Shown here: one piece after another, positions 18,367 through 26,672 of the stretch | Numbering within the stretch: the stretch's first letter is position 1 | Layout of the letters: every line of letters begins with the position of its first letter | Source: Shewanella seohaensis | GTDB taxonomy: Bacteria; Pseudomonadota; Gammaproteobacteria; Enterobacterales; Shewanellaceae | DNA length: 64,000 bases | Assembly: GCF_025449215.1 (NCBI RefSeq) | Contig: NZ_CP104900.1 | Span: 2,294,001-2,358,000, forward strand | Reading direction: 5' to 3' | The notes under the pieces: model-generated | Databases searched by the model: none | The model's input: the letters and a program-made list of their open reading frames with translations, nothing else | What the model was told of the DNA's origin: nothing | Made by a program: the position numbers and the translations under genes

Positions 18367-19302
18367 TTGCATAAATTGAAGACCATCTTTAGCCGGTTAC
18401 TCGTTAAATGCTTTTCCTGTTCGGCGCTATCAATGGGGTGTGTCTTCCCACTGTTGGCGTCGACCGCTCCCATTGTAAGCCACACCCCACTGCAGACCGC
18501 ACAGCAATCTCAGTCGCTTGCTCAAATGAACCCCGAATCGCCGATTGATGGTCAAAATAATCCTAACTCTGTTTATGCCTTTGGCAGTTATCTAGGTACG
18601 GGTGTGTATCGTGCCGCCGATCAAAATGCCACAGTGGTGAGTATTCCCTTAAGCTTTGATTTCTTAAAGGATGAGAGCAGCCAAACCTGGCTGCGTTTAC
18701 CCTTATCCTTCGGTTTTTTTGACTACTTAGCCAAAGATATTACCGATGGTGAATTGCCTTCCTCGGTCGGCACTATGACGATGACGCCAGGCATAGAGCA
18801 TCATTGGCAGGCAACGGTAAACACGCGGATGGAAGCCTATCTGGATGTGGGATTTGGGACGAATTTCGATACTGATGCGAACGTGGCAATTTTAGCTTCG
18901 GGCGTGAGTAGCTTGTATGATTTCAGCCTTGCGGGCGAAGACAGCGTCTGGGTGTCGAGACTCAGGTTTGCAGGTTACAGTGAGCGGGTCGGGAAATTAA
19001 CCGACCAATTTGCAGTGCTGCAAACTGGGGTGGATATTGGTCTTTCACCGCGCTGGCAATGGTTGAATATTCAGATGCAGCCGAGAGTCTTTGCGGTCGG
19101 TTATTGGTATTTCAACGAGCTGGATTTTAGTCAAGATGCTGAAAATGAAACCATAGTCTCCGGCAGCTATGAGATTGGTGCTACGCTAGCATTTTCTAAG
19201 CCCTTGGGCGGTGAGCTCCTCGGCATAGATAGAATCGGGATCAGTTATCGCACCGGCGATGGATTAAATATCTGGCGACTATTATTTAGTTTTCCGATTT
19301 AA
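18367..19302 (+). CDS. Predicted outer-membrane beta-barrel protein of unknown function
   Basis: A 311-residue protein with an N-terminal signal-like segment (LVKCFSCSALSMGCVFPLLAS) and then alternating aromatic strands (YAFGSYLGTGVY, LRLPLSFGFF, YEIGATLAFS) ending with the C-terminal aromatic pattern LLFSFPI expected of outer-membrane barrels. No family is recognised. The start is TTG at 18367, with AGGA six bases upstream; a later ATG at 18432 would shorten the signal. It follows ribA by 48 bases and could share its transcript. Confidence 0.6.
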   Translation: MHKLKTIFSRLLVKCFSCSALSMGCVFPLLASTAPIVSHTPLQTAQQSQSLAQMNPESPIDGQNNPNSVYAFGSYLGTGVYRAADQNATVVSIPLSFDFLKDESSQTWLRLPLSFGFFDYLAKDITDGELPSSVGTMTMTPGIEHHWQATVNTRMEAYLDVGFGTNFDTDANVAILASGVSSLYDFSLAGEDSVWVSRLRFAGYSERVGKLTDQFAVLQTGVDIGLSPRWQWLNIQMQPRVFAVGYWYFNELDFSQDAENETIVSGSYEIGATLAFSKPLGGELLGIDRIGISYRTGDGLNIWRLLFSFPI

Positions 19303-19367
19303 TTTACTATCCAAATCAAGTGTTAGACGCGACATCGATTGGTCGTTATTTGTGGTTCATCACGTAA

Positions 19368-19826
19368 TTAACCAGCTGATTTTTTGGCTTCACGCACTTT
19401 TTGCTCCATCAAGGTAGTGATTTGACCGCTAAGTTGCATAATTTGATCCTGTAATAGCTTGCGCTGTTGAGCCGCAGCTTCAGAATTATCGCCCTTCAGT
19501 TTAGTGAGTTTTTCTTGCAAGTCTTTGATTTGCTCTTTGATACGTTTAATTTGCTCATCAATAATCGATGTGGGTTTCTCTTCCGTTTCCTTACTTTGTG
19601 ACTGTTGCAGTTTGTCGGCGAACGCGCTCCTTAAGGTCGCACTAAGATCGTTGGCAAGTGCTTGCCTACCCGCATTTGAAATATTCACGCTGGATTGTGT
19701 GTCTGACTCAGGCTCAACGTTTGCCGTCGTATTAGTTGGGGAGGCGGGTGGGATTGAAACATAGGCCGTAGATAAGGACTTTAAGGCGCCGCTGCTTGCC
19801 GCAGTATTTAATCCATTAATGTTCAC
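19368..19826 (-). CDS. FlxA-like family protein
   Basis: A 152-residue protein with a GTG start and a strong AAGGAA ribosome-binding site. It begins MNINGLNTAASSGAL. The C-terminal half is a long coiled coil (IIDEQIKRIKEQIKDLQEKL, then QQRKLLQDQIMQLSGQITTL), the hallmark of the FlxA-like family. FlxA of E. coli is under flagellar sigma control, but its role is unclear. No flagellar promoter was identified here. Confidence 0.72.
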   Translation of the reverse strand: MNINGLNTAASSGALKSLSTAYVSIPPASPTNTTANVEPESDTQSSVNISNAGRQALANDLSATLRSAFADKLQQSQSKETEEKPTSIIDEQIKRIKEQIKDLQEKLTKLKGDNSEAAAQQRKLLQDQIMQLSGQITTLMEQKVREAKKSAG

Positions 19827-20085
19827 GATAGATTCCTTTAATACTTCAAGGTGGTCGCTCAGCTATGTTCAATAGAGTAACAGATGTGAGTGCCAAGTGT
19901 GCTTTAGCGAGTTATCGGCAGCTGGATAAAAAACTCAAGCTGATTTTCCTCCTTATTTTGCAAAGGGCGCGATATGTGGGATTGAAAACAGGGCAAACTG
20001 ACAGTGAGTTATCGCTTAAGGGGACGCCCAGTCGGATTGACCTGCTAAATCAGAGGATTTGGTAATACGGTATATCTAAGGTAAC

Positions 20086-20175
20086 GTAACTAAATTAAGC
20101 GTAGCTAAGTTAAACGTAGCTAAGTTAAACGTAGCTAAGTTAAACGTAGCTAAGTTAAACGAAGCTAAGTTAATT
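20086..20175 (+). repeat. Tandem repeat, 15-bp unit, six copies
   Basis: Four identical copies of GTAGCTAAGTTAAAC (20101-20160) are flanked by one degenerate copy on each side (20086-20100 and 20161-20175). The array lies just upstream of the sugar dehydrogenase gene (start 20213) and has no ORF of its own. Confidence 0.95.
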
Positions 20176-20212
20176 GTACGACAATAATTTTACCCTACTA
20201 GGATGCGAGTCA

Positions 20213-21355
20213 ATGGATCATAAAAAACGCGCCGCACTATTCAATACAGCCATTTTTAAGGCGGTTTCTCTCTTATCCCTCAGTGTCTTGGGTGGCATTT
20301 CAGCTCCGGCGATGGCCAAGAATATCTTAGATAAACTGACGGTTGCCGAAGGTTTTAACGTAAGTTTATTCGCTGATGATGTTGAAAATGCGCGCGAAAT
20401 TGCCGTATCCGACAAAGGCATTGTCTATGCTGGCTCGATGAAGGCAGGGAATGTTTATGCCCTAATCGACCGCAACCAAGACGGCGTTGCCGATGAGAAA
20501 ATTCTGGTAGCCTCAGGACTTAAGCTACCTTCGGGCGTGGTCATCAAAGATGGCGATTTGTATGTCTCTGAAGTCGAGCGCATGATTCGATTCAAGGATA
20601 TAGACAACAACTTAAACTCACCCAAATTTGAGGTGGTCTTCGATGGGTTTCCAAGTGAAACCCACCATGGCTGGAAAGTGTTAGGTGTTTCACCGACAGG
20701 TGAGTTAATCATTCCAGTGGGCGTGCCTTGTAATGTGTGCGCGGAGAATGAACGCTATGGGCGTATTTTCTCGCTGAATCTTGAGACCAAAAAATTAACC
20801 ACTATCGCCCAAGGCGTTCGTAATTCCGTTGGATTTGATTTTCAGCCCGGCACTCAAACTCTTTGGTTTAGCGATAATGGCCGCGACATGATGGGCGATG
20901 ATATTCCTCCCTGCGAAATCAATAAAGTCAGTTACTTGGGTGAACATTTTGGCTTTCCTTATGTACATGCAGGTACGATTCTTGACCCTGAGTTTGGCAA
21001 TGGTAAAGATCCTGCAAAATACACTGCTCCAGCGCTTTCCTTAGGCGCGCATGTGGCGCCGCTGGGTATTCATTTTTATCTTGGTAAACAGTTCCCTAGC
21101 GATTATCAACAGCAGTTGTTTGTGGCCGAGCATGGTTCGTGGAATCGCACTAAGAAAGCGGGTTATAAAGTGGCTGTGGCGACGATAGAGCAAGGCAAGG
21201 TGGTCAAATACACTCCATTTTTAACAGGCTTTATGCAGGATGAACAAACCTTTGGTCGCCCTGTGGCGTTTGCTGAATTGGCCGACGGTAGTCTACTGGT
21301 GTCAGATGATTATGCGGGAGCGATTTACCGTGTGACTTATCCGCAGACAAAGTAG
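20213..21355 (+). CDS. Periplasmic PQQ-dependent sugar/sorbosone dehydrogenase-like protein
   Basis: A beta-propeller protein of about 380 residues of the GDH-B/sorbosone dehydrogenase family. From ATG 20213 (AGGATG eight bases before) it begins MDHKKRAALFNTAIFK, with a hydrophobic core and a signal cleavage site near APAMA-K. A longer frame reaching 20174 runs into the tandem repeat and is less likely. Blade motifs include DRNQDGVADEK, LPSGVVIKDGDLYVSE, WFSDNGRDMMGDDIPPCEIN and FVAEHGSWNR. Members oxidise aldoses in the periplasm using PQQ; the substrate and cofactor here are not shown by sequence. Confidence 0.82.
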   Translation: MDHKKRAALFNTAIFKAVSLLSLSVLGGISAPAMAKNILDKLTVAEGFNVSLFADDVENAREIAVSDKGIVYAGSMKAGNVYALIDRNQDGVADEKILVASGLKLPSGVVIKDGDLYVSEVERMIRFKDIDNNLNSPKFEVVFDGFPSETHHGWKVLGVSPTGELIIPVGVPCNVCAENERYGRIFSLNLETKKLTTIAQGVRNSVGFDFQPGTQTLWFSDNGRDMMGDDIPPCEINKVSYLGEHFGFPYVHAGTILDPEFGNGKDPAKYTAPALSLGAHVAPLGIHFYLGKQFPSDYQQQLFVAEHGSWNRTKKAGYKVAVATIEQGKVVKYTPFLTGFMQDEQTFGRPVAFAELADGSLLVSDDYAGAIYRVTYPQTK

Positions 21356-21408
21356 CCTAAAGGTAAAGTCTTAAACGCTAACCCAGCTGATAAACCGCTT
21401 AAAAAATG

Positions 21409-21443
21409 ATGCGCGGAATAATCGAGTGAATTATCCCGCGCAT
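21409..21443 (+). terminator. Hairpin after the sugar dehydrogenase
   Basis: Arms ATGCGCGG-A-ATAAT / ATTAT-C-CCGCGCAT form a long stem with one mismatch. It is followed by a T-rich but interrupted stretch. It lies between two convergent genes. Confidence 0.6.
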
Positions 21444-21486
21444 TGTTGTCTGTTTCTGTGAATACGCTTTGAATGTGCTCGCGAAA

Positions 21487-21837
21487 TTAGTCGCGCTTGC
21501 CCCAGATATGGCTATTGATCTGGCTATCCGTTGTCGATGCCGCTGCATTCGCCTTAGCAGGTTTCTGCGCTGGTTTTGCAGGCTTTTTGGCCGGTGCGTT
21601 GGATGATTTTGCGGCTGGCAGTGGCAGTTTATTAGTTTTTAAATACAAATATTCCACCTTTTCCCGCGCCCAGTCGGTTTTTCTTAAAAAGCGCAGGCTC
21701 GATTTGATACTCGGGTCTTCGGTAAAACAACGGATTTTGATACGAGCGCCGAGTTCTTCCCAGCCATAGTGTTCCACCAGTTGGGTGACTATGGCTTCGA
21801 GTGTGATGCCGTGTAATGGGTTATTTGATTGAGTCAT
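21487..21837 (-). CDS. VF530 family DNA-binding protein
   Basis: A 116-residue protein with the VF530 (DUF2132) domain in the first 75 residues: [56 protein letters not shown]. The C-terminal third is an Ala/Lys/Pro linker ([16 protein letters not shown]), similar to histone-like tails and consistent with DNA binding. The molecular role of the family is not established. Confidence 0.82.
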   Translation of the reverse strand: MTQSNNPLHGITLEAIVTQLVEHYGWEELGARIKIRCFTEDPSIKSSLRFLRKTDWAREKVEYLYLKTNKLPLPAAKSSNAPAKKPAKPAQKPAKANAAASTTDSQINSHIWGKRD

Positions 21838-21905
21838 CTTGAATAAACAGCCGTGAACAATGGCGGGATTATACCAGTATTATGGGCTGAGGCTTAAGAC
21901 GATGG

Positions 21906-21937
21906 ATAAAAAAACGGGCACTATCAGTGCCCGTCCC
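21906..21937 (-). terminator. Terminator of the cstA-like gene
   Basis: ACGGGCACT / AGTGCCCGT perfect stem; on the minus strand it is followed by a T7 run. It lies just beyond the stop at 21975. Confidence 0.88.
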
Positions 21938-21974
21938 ATTTGAATTGCGTTATTTCTACAAGGTTTGCTAGAAA

Positions 21975-23423
21975 TTAGGCTTCATCGGGTAATTCGCTAT
22001 CGCTATCGATTTCGCCTTTACCTTTGGTTTTCACAATCAGTAAGCCTGTGATAACTAAGGTTGAAATGGTTCCAGCAATGGTCGACAGGGTCATAGGTAA
22101 GCCCGCGCCTAAGGTTGCCGAGTTCAGCAGGAAGGTAATAACCACAGTAGTCATAAACATCGCTGGAATAGTGGTGATCCAGTGCAGTTTATTGTGACGC
22201 AGTAGGTAAGCAGAGGCTGTCCAGAGCATCAACACAGCAGTCGCTTGGTTAGCCACACCGAAATAGCGCCAGATCACGCCGAAGTCAACTTGAGTCAGCA
22301 AACCACCAATCACAAATAATGGGATGGCTAGGGCTAAACGTTTTGGTAACGCAACCTGTGGCATTTTAAAGAACTCAGCCAAGATCAAACGGGCAGAGCG
22401 GAAAGCGGTGTCGCCTGAAGTAATTGGCAGAATAATTACCCCAAGGATTGCCATAAAGCCACCTACAGCACCTAATAGACCAGTAGAGGCTTCGTATACT
22501 ACGTTTGCAGGGTTGCCTGCCATGCCAGTGCTTAACCCTTCAACACCGTGGAAGTAAGACAGTGCAATCGCACACCAGAGTAGGGCGATGATACCTTCAC
22601 CGATCATGGCGCCAAAGAACACGAAACGGCCGTTCTTTTCGTTTTCAACGCAACGTGCCATCAGAGGCGATTGTGTCGCGTGGAAGCCTGAAATTGCACC
22701 ACAAGCAATGGTGATAAACAGTGCAGGCCACAGTGGCATGTCTTTAGGGTTTAAGTTTTGGAAGAAGTCACCCGCTTGCACATTGGGCAGCAGAGTATGT
22801 TCGCTCGATAATATGATCGCAAAGGCTAAACCAAAGGACATAAAGAACAGCAGCGCGCCAAAGAAGGGATACAGACGGCCGATAATTTTATCGACAGGTA
22901 CCACAGTGGCAATTAGGTAGTAAACGAAGATAATTGCAACGAAAATGCTGACATCCCAACCAGTCAGCTTGCCTAACAGACCCGCTGGAGCAGAGATAAA
23001 CACCACACCCACAAGCAACAGCAGGATGATGGCAAACACGTTCATAAAGTGTTTGGCGCTCTTACCTAAGTATTTACCCGCAAGGTTTGGCACAGATTGA
23101 CCACCGTTACGGACGGATAGCATGCCCGAAAAGTAATCGTGCACCGCACCGGCAAAAATACAACCGATCACAATCCACAGCATGGCTGCTGGACCGTAAA
23201 GCGCACCTAGAATTGGGCCGAAGATTGGACCCACACCCGCGATATTTAATAATTGGATTAAGTACACTTTGCCTTTCGACATAGGCACATAGTCTACGCC
23301 GTCGGTTTGGCTAAAAGCAGGTGTTTGACGTTTTTCGTTGATACCAAATACCTTTTCAACAAAGGTACCGTAGATAAAGTAACCGCCGATCAATAGACCG
23401 ACGCAGAGTAGGAACCACATCAT
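21975..23423 (-). CDS. Short CstA-family transporter (BtsT/CstA-like, likely pyruvate)
   Basis: A CstA-family carrier of about 482 residues with many membrane segments. Conserved blocks are GVGPIFGPILGALYGPAAMLWI, GAVHDYFSGMLSVRNGG and SGFHATQSPLMARC. It is much shorter than E. coli CstA/BtsT (about 700), lacking the extra C-terminal helices, as in the short CstA subgroup. The start is the ATG ending at 23423, because GGGGAG lies nine bases ahead; an in-frame start at 23465 is less likely. It is downstream of a BtsS/BtsR-like pair, and a BtsR-type repeat lies at 23579-23607, so pyruvate uptake is the best guess. Confidence 0.85.
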   Translation of the reverse strand: MMWFLLCVGLLIGGYFIYGTFVEKVFGINEKRQTPAFSQTDGVDYVPMSKGKVYLIQLLNIAGVGPIFGPILGALYGPAAMLWIVIGCIFAGAVHDYFSGMLSVRNGGQSVPNLAGKYLGKSAKHFMNVFAIILLLLVGVVFISAPAGLLGKLTGWDVSIFVAIIFVYYLIATVVPVDKIIGRLYPFFGALLFFMSFGLAFAIILSSEHTLLPNVQAGDFFQNLNPKDMPLWPALFITIACGAISGFHATQSPLMARCVENEKNGRFVFFGAMIGEGIIALLWCAIALSYFHGVEGLSTGMAGNPANVVYEASTGLLGAVGGFMAILGVIILPITSGDTAFRSARLILAEFFKMPQVALPKRLALAIPLFVIGGLLTQVDFGVIWRYFGVANQATAVLMLWTASAYLLRHNKLHWITTIPAMFMTTVVITFLLNSATLGAGLPMTLSTIAGTISTLVITGLLIVKTKGKGEIDSDSELPDEA

Positions 23424-23455
23424 TTTAGTTATCTCCCCATTTTGAGTTGTGCAGA

Positions 23456-23476
23456 GTGTAAACAAGTTGTTTACAC
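23456..23476. promoter_or_regulatory. 21-bp palindrome upstream of the cstA-like gene
   Basis: Arms GTGTAAACAA (23456-23465) and TTGTTTACAC (23467-23476) are perfectly complementary around a single G. The centre is 43 bp upstream of the start codon. The lack of a T run and its position make an operator more likely than a terminator. I cannot name the regulator. Confidence 0.65.
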
Positions 23477-23578
23477 AAAACAGGGCTAACTGGGTGAGAG
23501 GTCGATAATGCTGACTCAGCGGTAATAGAATGGGGCGAGCGGTTGCATACGTATGTCATTCATAAGTATTAACCGCTC

Positions 23579-23607
23579 TAAGTGGTTCTGATACGAGTAT
23601 GAGTGGT
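23579..23607 (-). promoter_or_regulatory. Putative BtsR (YehT)-type direct repeat
   Basis: On the minus strand ACCACTCA (23607-23600), 13 bases, then ACCACTTA (23586-23579). This fits the E. coli BtsR target ACC(G/A)CT(C/T)A-N13-ACC(G/A)CT(C/T)A as I recall it. It lies about 155 bp upstream of the cstA-like gene and just after the regulator's stop. Weaker copies, ACCGCTCG (23543-23536) and ACCGCTGA (23523-23516), follow. Confidence 0.72.
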
Positions 23608-23618
23608 TGGCTATGGGG

Positions 23619-24329
23619 TTACTGAAAACCAAACAATTGCTTAAGGCTTTTGAGATAGCGGCGGGATACGGGCACTTTGTCGCCAAGCAGAGTGGTGACT
23701 TCGGCGCCAGTATCGAGCAGTTCTATCTCGGCAATGGCTTTGGGCGAAATCAGATATTGGCGATGACAACGCACCAGCGGCGTTTTTTCCTCTAACACTT
23801 TCAGCGTGAGCTGGGTGTGGACCTTGCCTTTGGTGCAGGCGACATGGATACCGCTTAAATCGCTAAAGACATATTCGACATCTTGAATGGGGATGACTTT
23901 TAACTTACTGCCGCTGTAACAGGGCAAATGCTCCAGAGTCGATGGCGCGATCAGATTCACGGCTTGTGGCGTAAGATCCTTACGTACTCGTTTTAAGGTT
24001 TGGCTGAGACGTTCGGCATCAATAGGCTTGAGTAGATAATCAAAGGCGTGATTATCAAAGGCTTTTACTGCAAACTCATCGAAGGCGGTCACGAAGACGA
24101 TTTTAGGCAAAGTGTCGGGATCGAGCATGGCAATCAACTCCATGCCGGAAATCCGCGGCATTTGGATGTCGAGGAAAATCAATTGAGGTTTTTCTTTGGC
24201 AATGGTTTGCAGCGCTTCAATCGCATTGGAGCATTGGCCAATAATGTCAATATCGGCTTCTTGACTGAGCAGATCGGCCAGTTCTTCACGGGCAAACAAT
24301 TCATCGTCGACAATTAAACAAGTGATCAC
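23619..24329 (-). CDS. btsR: LytTR-family response regulator (BtsR-like)
   Basis: A 236-residue response regulator. The receiver domain has DD at residues 8-9, phospho-acceptor D54 (IFLDIQMP) and the FVTAFDEFAVKAF segment. The LytTR DNA-binding domain (about 135-236) has VRCHRQYLISPKAI. It starts with a GTG that overlaps the kinase stop (GTGA), so the pair is translationally coupled. By similarity and context it should answer to the BtsS-like kinase and activate the cstA-like transporter gene downstream. Confidence 0.85.
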   Translation of the reverse strand: MITCLIVDDELFAREELADLLSQEADIDIIGQCSNAIEALQTIAKEKPQLIFLDIQMPRISGMELIAMLDPDTLPKIVFVTAFDEFAVKAFDNHAFDYLLKPIDAERLSQTLKRVRKDLTPQAVNLIAPSTLEHLPCYSGSKLKVIPIQDVEYVFSDLSGIHVACTKGKVHTQLTLKVLEEKTPLVRCHRQYLISPKAIAEIELLDTGAEVTTLLGDKVPVSRRYLKSLKQLFGFQ

Positions 24330-26008
24330 GTGCTAGTTTCCGTCTGTTCTATGGGTAAGCGGATGGTGACTTTGGTGTACTCATCCGGCTCGCATTCCAC
24401 CTGAATGCCATACTGCTCGCCAAACAGGTTTTGGATCCTTTTATGGACTAAATTCATGCCTAGCCCTTCAGAACCAATAATGGGTTGGTAAAGCCCCGCA
24501 TTATCAGTGACTTCTAAGACCAATACCTGTTCTTCCATCCGGCCTGTCACCTTGATTTGCCCTTGCTCAATCATATGGGAGGTGCCGTGTTTGACGGCAT
24601 TCTCAATAATGGGCTGCAGGGTAAAGGCAGGCACTTTACAGTGATAGAGTGACTCAGGGATAGCGATATTGACCTGTAATTTATCAATAAATCTCGCTTT
24701 CTCAATGGTGAGATAGGAGGCGATGTGATCGAGCTCATCCCCGAGTGTCACTAAACCCGTGGTACGTTTTAAATTGATCCGCAAAAACTGCGACAACTGC
24801 TGTAACAGTTGCTTCGACATATCGGGATCGCGCTTGATAATCGCGCTGATGGTATTGAGTGCATTAAATAAAAAATGGGGATTCACTTGAGCTTGCAGCA
24901 ATTTGAGCTCGGCTTGGGTCAGCAGATTTTGTTGCTGTTCAAAGCGGCCATAGAGGATCTGGTTCGACAATAGCCGCGCAATCCCTTCCCCTAAGGTGCG
25001 GTTAATGTTCAAGAACAGTTTATTTTTAGGCTCATATAACTTGATGGTGCCAATGACTTCGGTGTCGCTGCGAAGTGGGATCACCAGGCTAGAGCCGAGT
25101 TTACACTGGCTTGAAATCGAGCAGGAATAGGGCATCTCTACGCCATCGGCGAACATCACCTTGTTTTGGTTAATGGCCTCAAGGGTTATTTTTGAGGAAA
25201 TCGGTGTGCCGGGGATATGATGGTCGGCGCCTATGCCGATAAAAGCCAAGAGTTTTTCGCGGTCGGTAATGGCTACAGCACCGACATTGGTCTCTTGGAT
25301 CACAATTTGCGCGACCTTACCGCTGCTCTCTTCGTTAAACCCCTTGGAGAGCAAGCCCACGCTGCGCTCGGCAATCTTGAGCGCCTTAGTCGAGAAGCTA
25401 GAGGATAGTTTATCGAACATGGTTTTTTGGTCACGGATCATACTCATAAACAGCGCCGCACCGATGGAGTTAACCAAAAGCATCGGCGGCGCAATCTGCC
25501 GAACTAATTCCCAGGCATCATCAAATGGACGGGCGATCAGTAGAATAATGCTCATCTGCATCATTTCTGCGTAAAAGGTGACTAGGCAAACTAACAATGG
25601 ATTGTAGATAAGCTCGCTCTTGCCCGCGCGGCGCAGGTAAAAACTGATCATGCCCGCCGACAGACCTTCGAGGGTCGTGGAGATGGCGCAGGCTAAATCG
25701 GTAAAACCACCCATGCTGTAGCGGTGCAAACCACCCGTGATACCGACGAAAAATCCCGTGACAGGACCGCCGAGTAAGCCACCTAATACTGCGCCCATCG
25801 CGCGAGTATTGGCAATGGCACCCGAGGTTTGCTCGCCAAAATAGGTTGCCATGATGCAAAAGCTTGAAAAAATGAGGTAAATAAATACCTTGTGCGGTAG
25901 GCGTGGCGCGGTTTCGGCGAACAGTTTAAAGAGTGGTGTTTTACTGACCAAATACACTATCACTAAGTAGAGTGACATCTGTTGAGTCAGGAGCAAGATC
26001 AAGGACAT
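24326..26008 (-). CDS. btsS: LytS-family sensor histidine kinase (BtsS-like)
   Basis: A 560-residue sensor, the same length as E. coli BtsS (561). The order is a 5TM-Lyt membrane sensor (about residues 5-195, including GGLLGGPVTGFFVGITGGLHRY), a GAF domain (about 230-355) and a LytS-type kinase with phospho-acceptor H379 in QVNPHFLFNALN; N-box TLQPIIENAVKHG and ATP-lid GLGMNLV follow. BtsS senses extracellular pyruvate in E. coli; the same ligand here is inferred. It overlaps the regulator gene by four bases. Confidence 0.87.
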   Translation of the reverse strand: MSLILLLTQQMSLYLVIVYLVSKTPLFKLFAETAPRLPHKVFIYLIFSSFCIMATYFGEQTSGAIANTRAMGAVLGGLLGGPVTGFFVGITGGLHRYSMGGFTDLACAISTTLEGLSAGMISFYLRRAGKSELIYNPLLVCLVTFYAEMMQMSIILLIARPFDDAWELVRQIAPPMLLVNSIGAALFMSMIRDQKTMFDKLSSSFSTKALKIAERSVGLLSKGFNEESSGKVAQIVIQETNVGAVAITDREKLLAFIGIGADHHIPGTPISSKITLEAINQNKVMFADGVEMPYSCSISSQCKLGSSLVIPLRSDTEVIGTIKLYEPKNKLFLNINRTLGEGIARLLSNQILYGRFEQQQNLLTQAELKLLQAQVNPHFLFNALNTISAIIKRDPDMSKQLLQQLSQFLRINLKRTTGLVTLGDELDHIASYLTIEKARFIDKLQVNIAIPESLYHCKVPAFTLQPIIENAVKHGTSHMIEQGQIKVTGRMEEQVLVLEVTDNAGLYQPIIGSEGLGMNLVHKRIQNLFGEQYGIQVECEPDEYTKVTIRLPIEQTETST

Positions 26009-26136
26009 AGTGGCTCACTTTATCGTCAATGCAATCGGCACAGGCATAGAAATAGGCAGTATGTGCGCAAGATCAGGGTTAAAATTCAACAGTTCGGATA
26101 TAAAGCTTAATCTTTTTTACATCTTTTGGAGAGACT

Positions 26137-26388
26137 ATGTCCGATTCTGTTCACGGTCATGACGTTATGGCGCTGATGGTAGCGCAAGAAAAACCGCTTT
26201 TAAAGCTTGAGTTTATCGCCTTGATGGCACAAACCTTTGGTGACAATGCGCGTTATCATACCTGCAGCGCCGATAATCTAAAGGCAGAAGAGCTAATCAG
26301 TTTATTGATCCGCAAGGGGAAAATGCTGGAGTCTGCGCAAGGGCTCACACTGGTCGCGGGGCGGCAGTGTAATCATTCACACCACTAA
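26137..26388 (+). CDS. yecH: YecH family metal-binding protein
   Basis: An 83-residue protein of the YecH (DUF2492) family. Features are HGHDVMALMV at the N-terminus, ARYHTCSADNLKAEELISLL in the centre and a C-terminal CNHSHH. The conserved His/Cys residues probably bind a metal. The start is an ATG with GGAGAG upstream. It is divergent from the BtsS-like kinase. Function is unknown. Confidence 0.85.
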   Translation: MSDSVHGHDVMALMVAQEKPLLKLEFIALMAQTFGDNARYHTCSADNLKAEELISLLIRKGKMLESAQGLTLVAGRQCNHSHH

Positions 26389-26404
26389 GATGATTGAAGT
26401 ACTC

Positions 26405-26449
26405 TTGTTAATTGAAGCCTTGCTAATCTAAGCCTTGCTAATCGAAGCC
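26405..26449 (+). repeat. Imperfect tandem repeat, 15-bp unit, three copies
   Basis: Units at 26405, 26420 and 26435: TTGTTAATTGAAGCC, TTGCTAATCTAAGCC, TTGCTAATCGAAGCC. They lie just downstream of yecH in the convergent spacer. Confidence 0.8.
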
Positions 26450-26528
26450 TAGCCTAATTGTTGTCTGGCTTCATATGAGCCTCGGCGAACTGACCTTAGT
26501 CTATATAGCGCCAGTCCAGTTTAGCGCC

Positions 26529-26554
26529 ATTGGCCGCATTAGGTTGCGGCCAAT
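26529..26554. terminator. Hairpin in the spacer between yecH and the RHH gene
   Basis: A perfect 10-bp stem ATTGGCCGCA / TGCGGCCAAT with a 6-base loop lies between convergent genes. There is no T run on either strand, so it may be a Rho-dependent end or a stabilising structure. Confidence 0.45.
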
Positions 26555-26672
26555 GAAATCTCCCGAAAGCGCAATTTTATAGAAGGAGAAGGTTGCATCG
26601 TGGCAGTTGCTATTGTGGAATAATTTAATCGGTTATGGATAAATGATTAATATCAATGGATAAAGAGCAGGG

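Noticed and set aside
19865..20065. Short ORF of 66 codons between FlxA-like and sugar dehydrogenase genes
   Set aside because: No ribosome-binding site, no family resemblance; likely chance.
21975..23423. Truncated full-length CstA
   Set aside because: The protein ends cleanly with a terminator, and short CstA proteins are a known subgroup; no remnant of a longer C-terminus is visible downstream.
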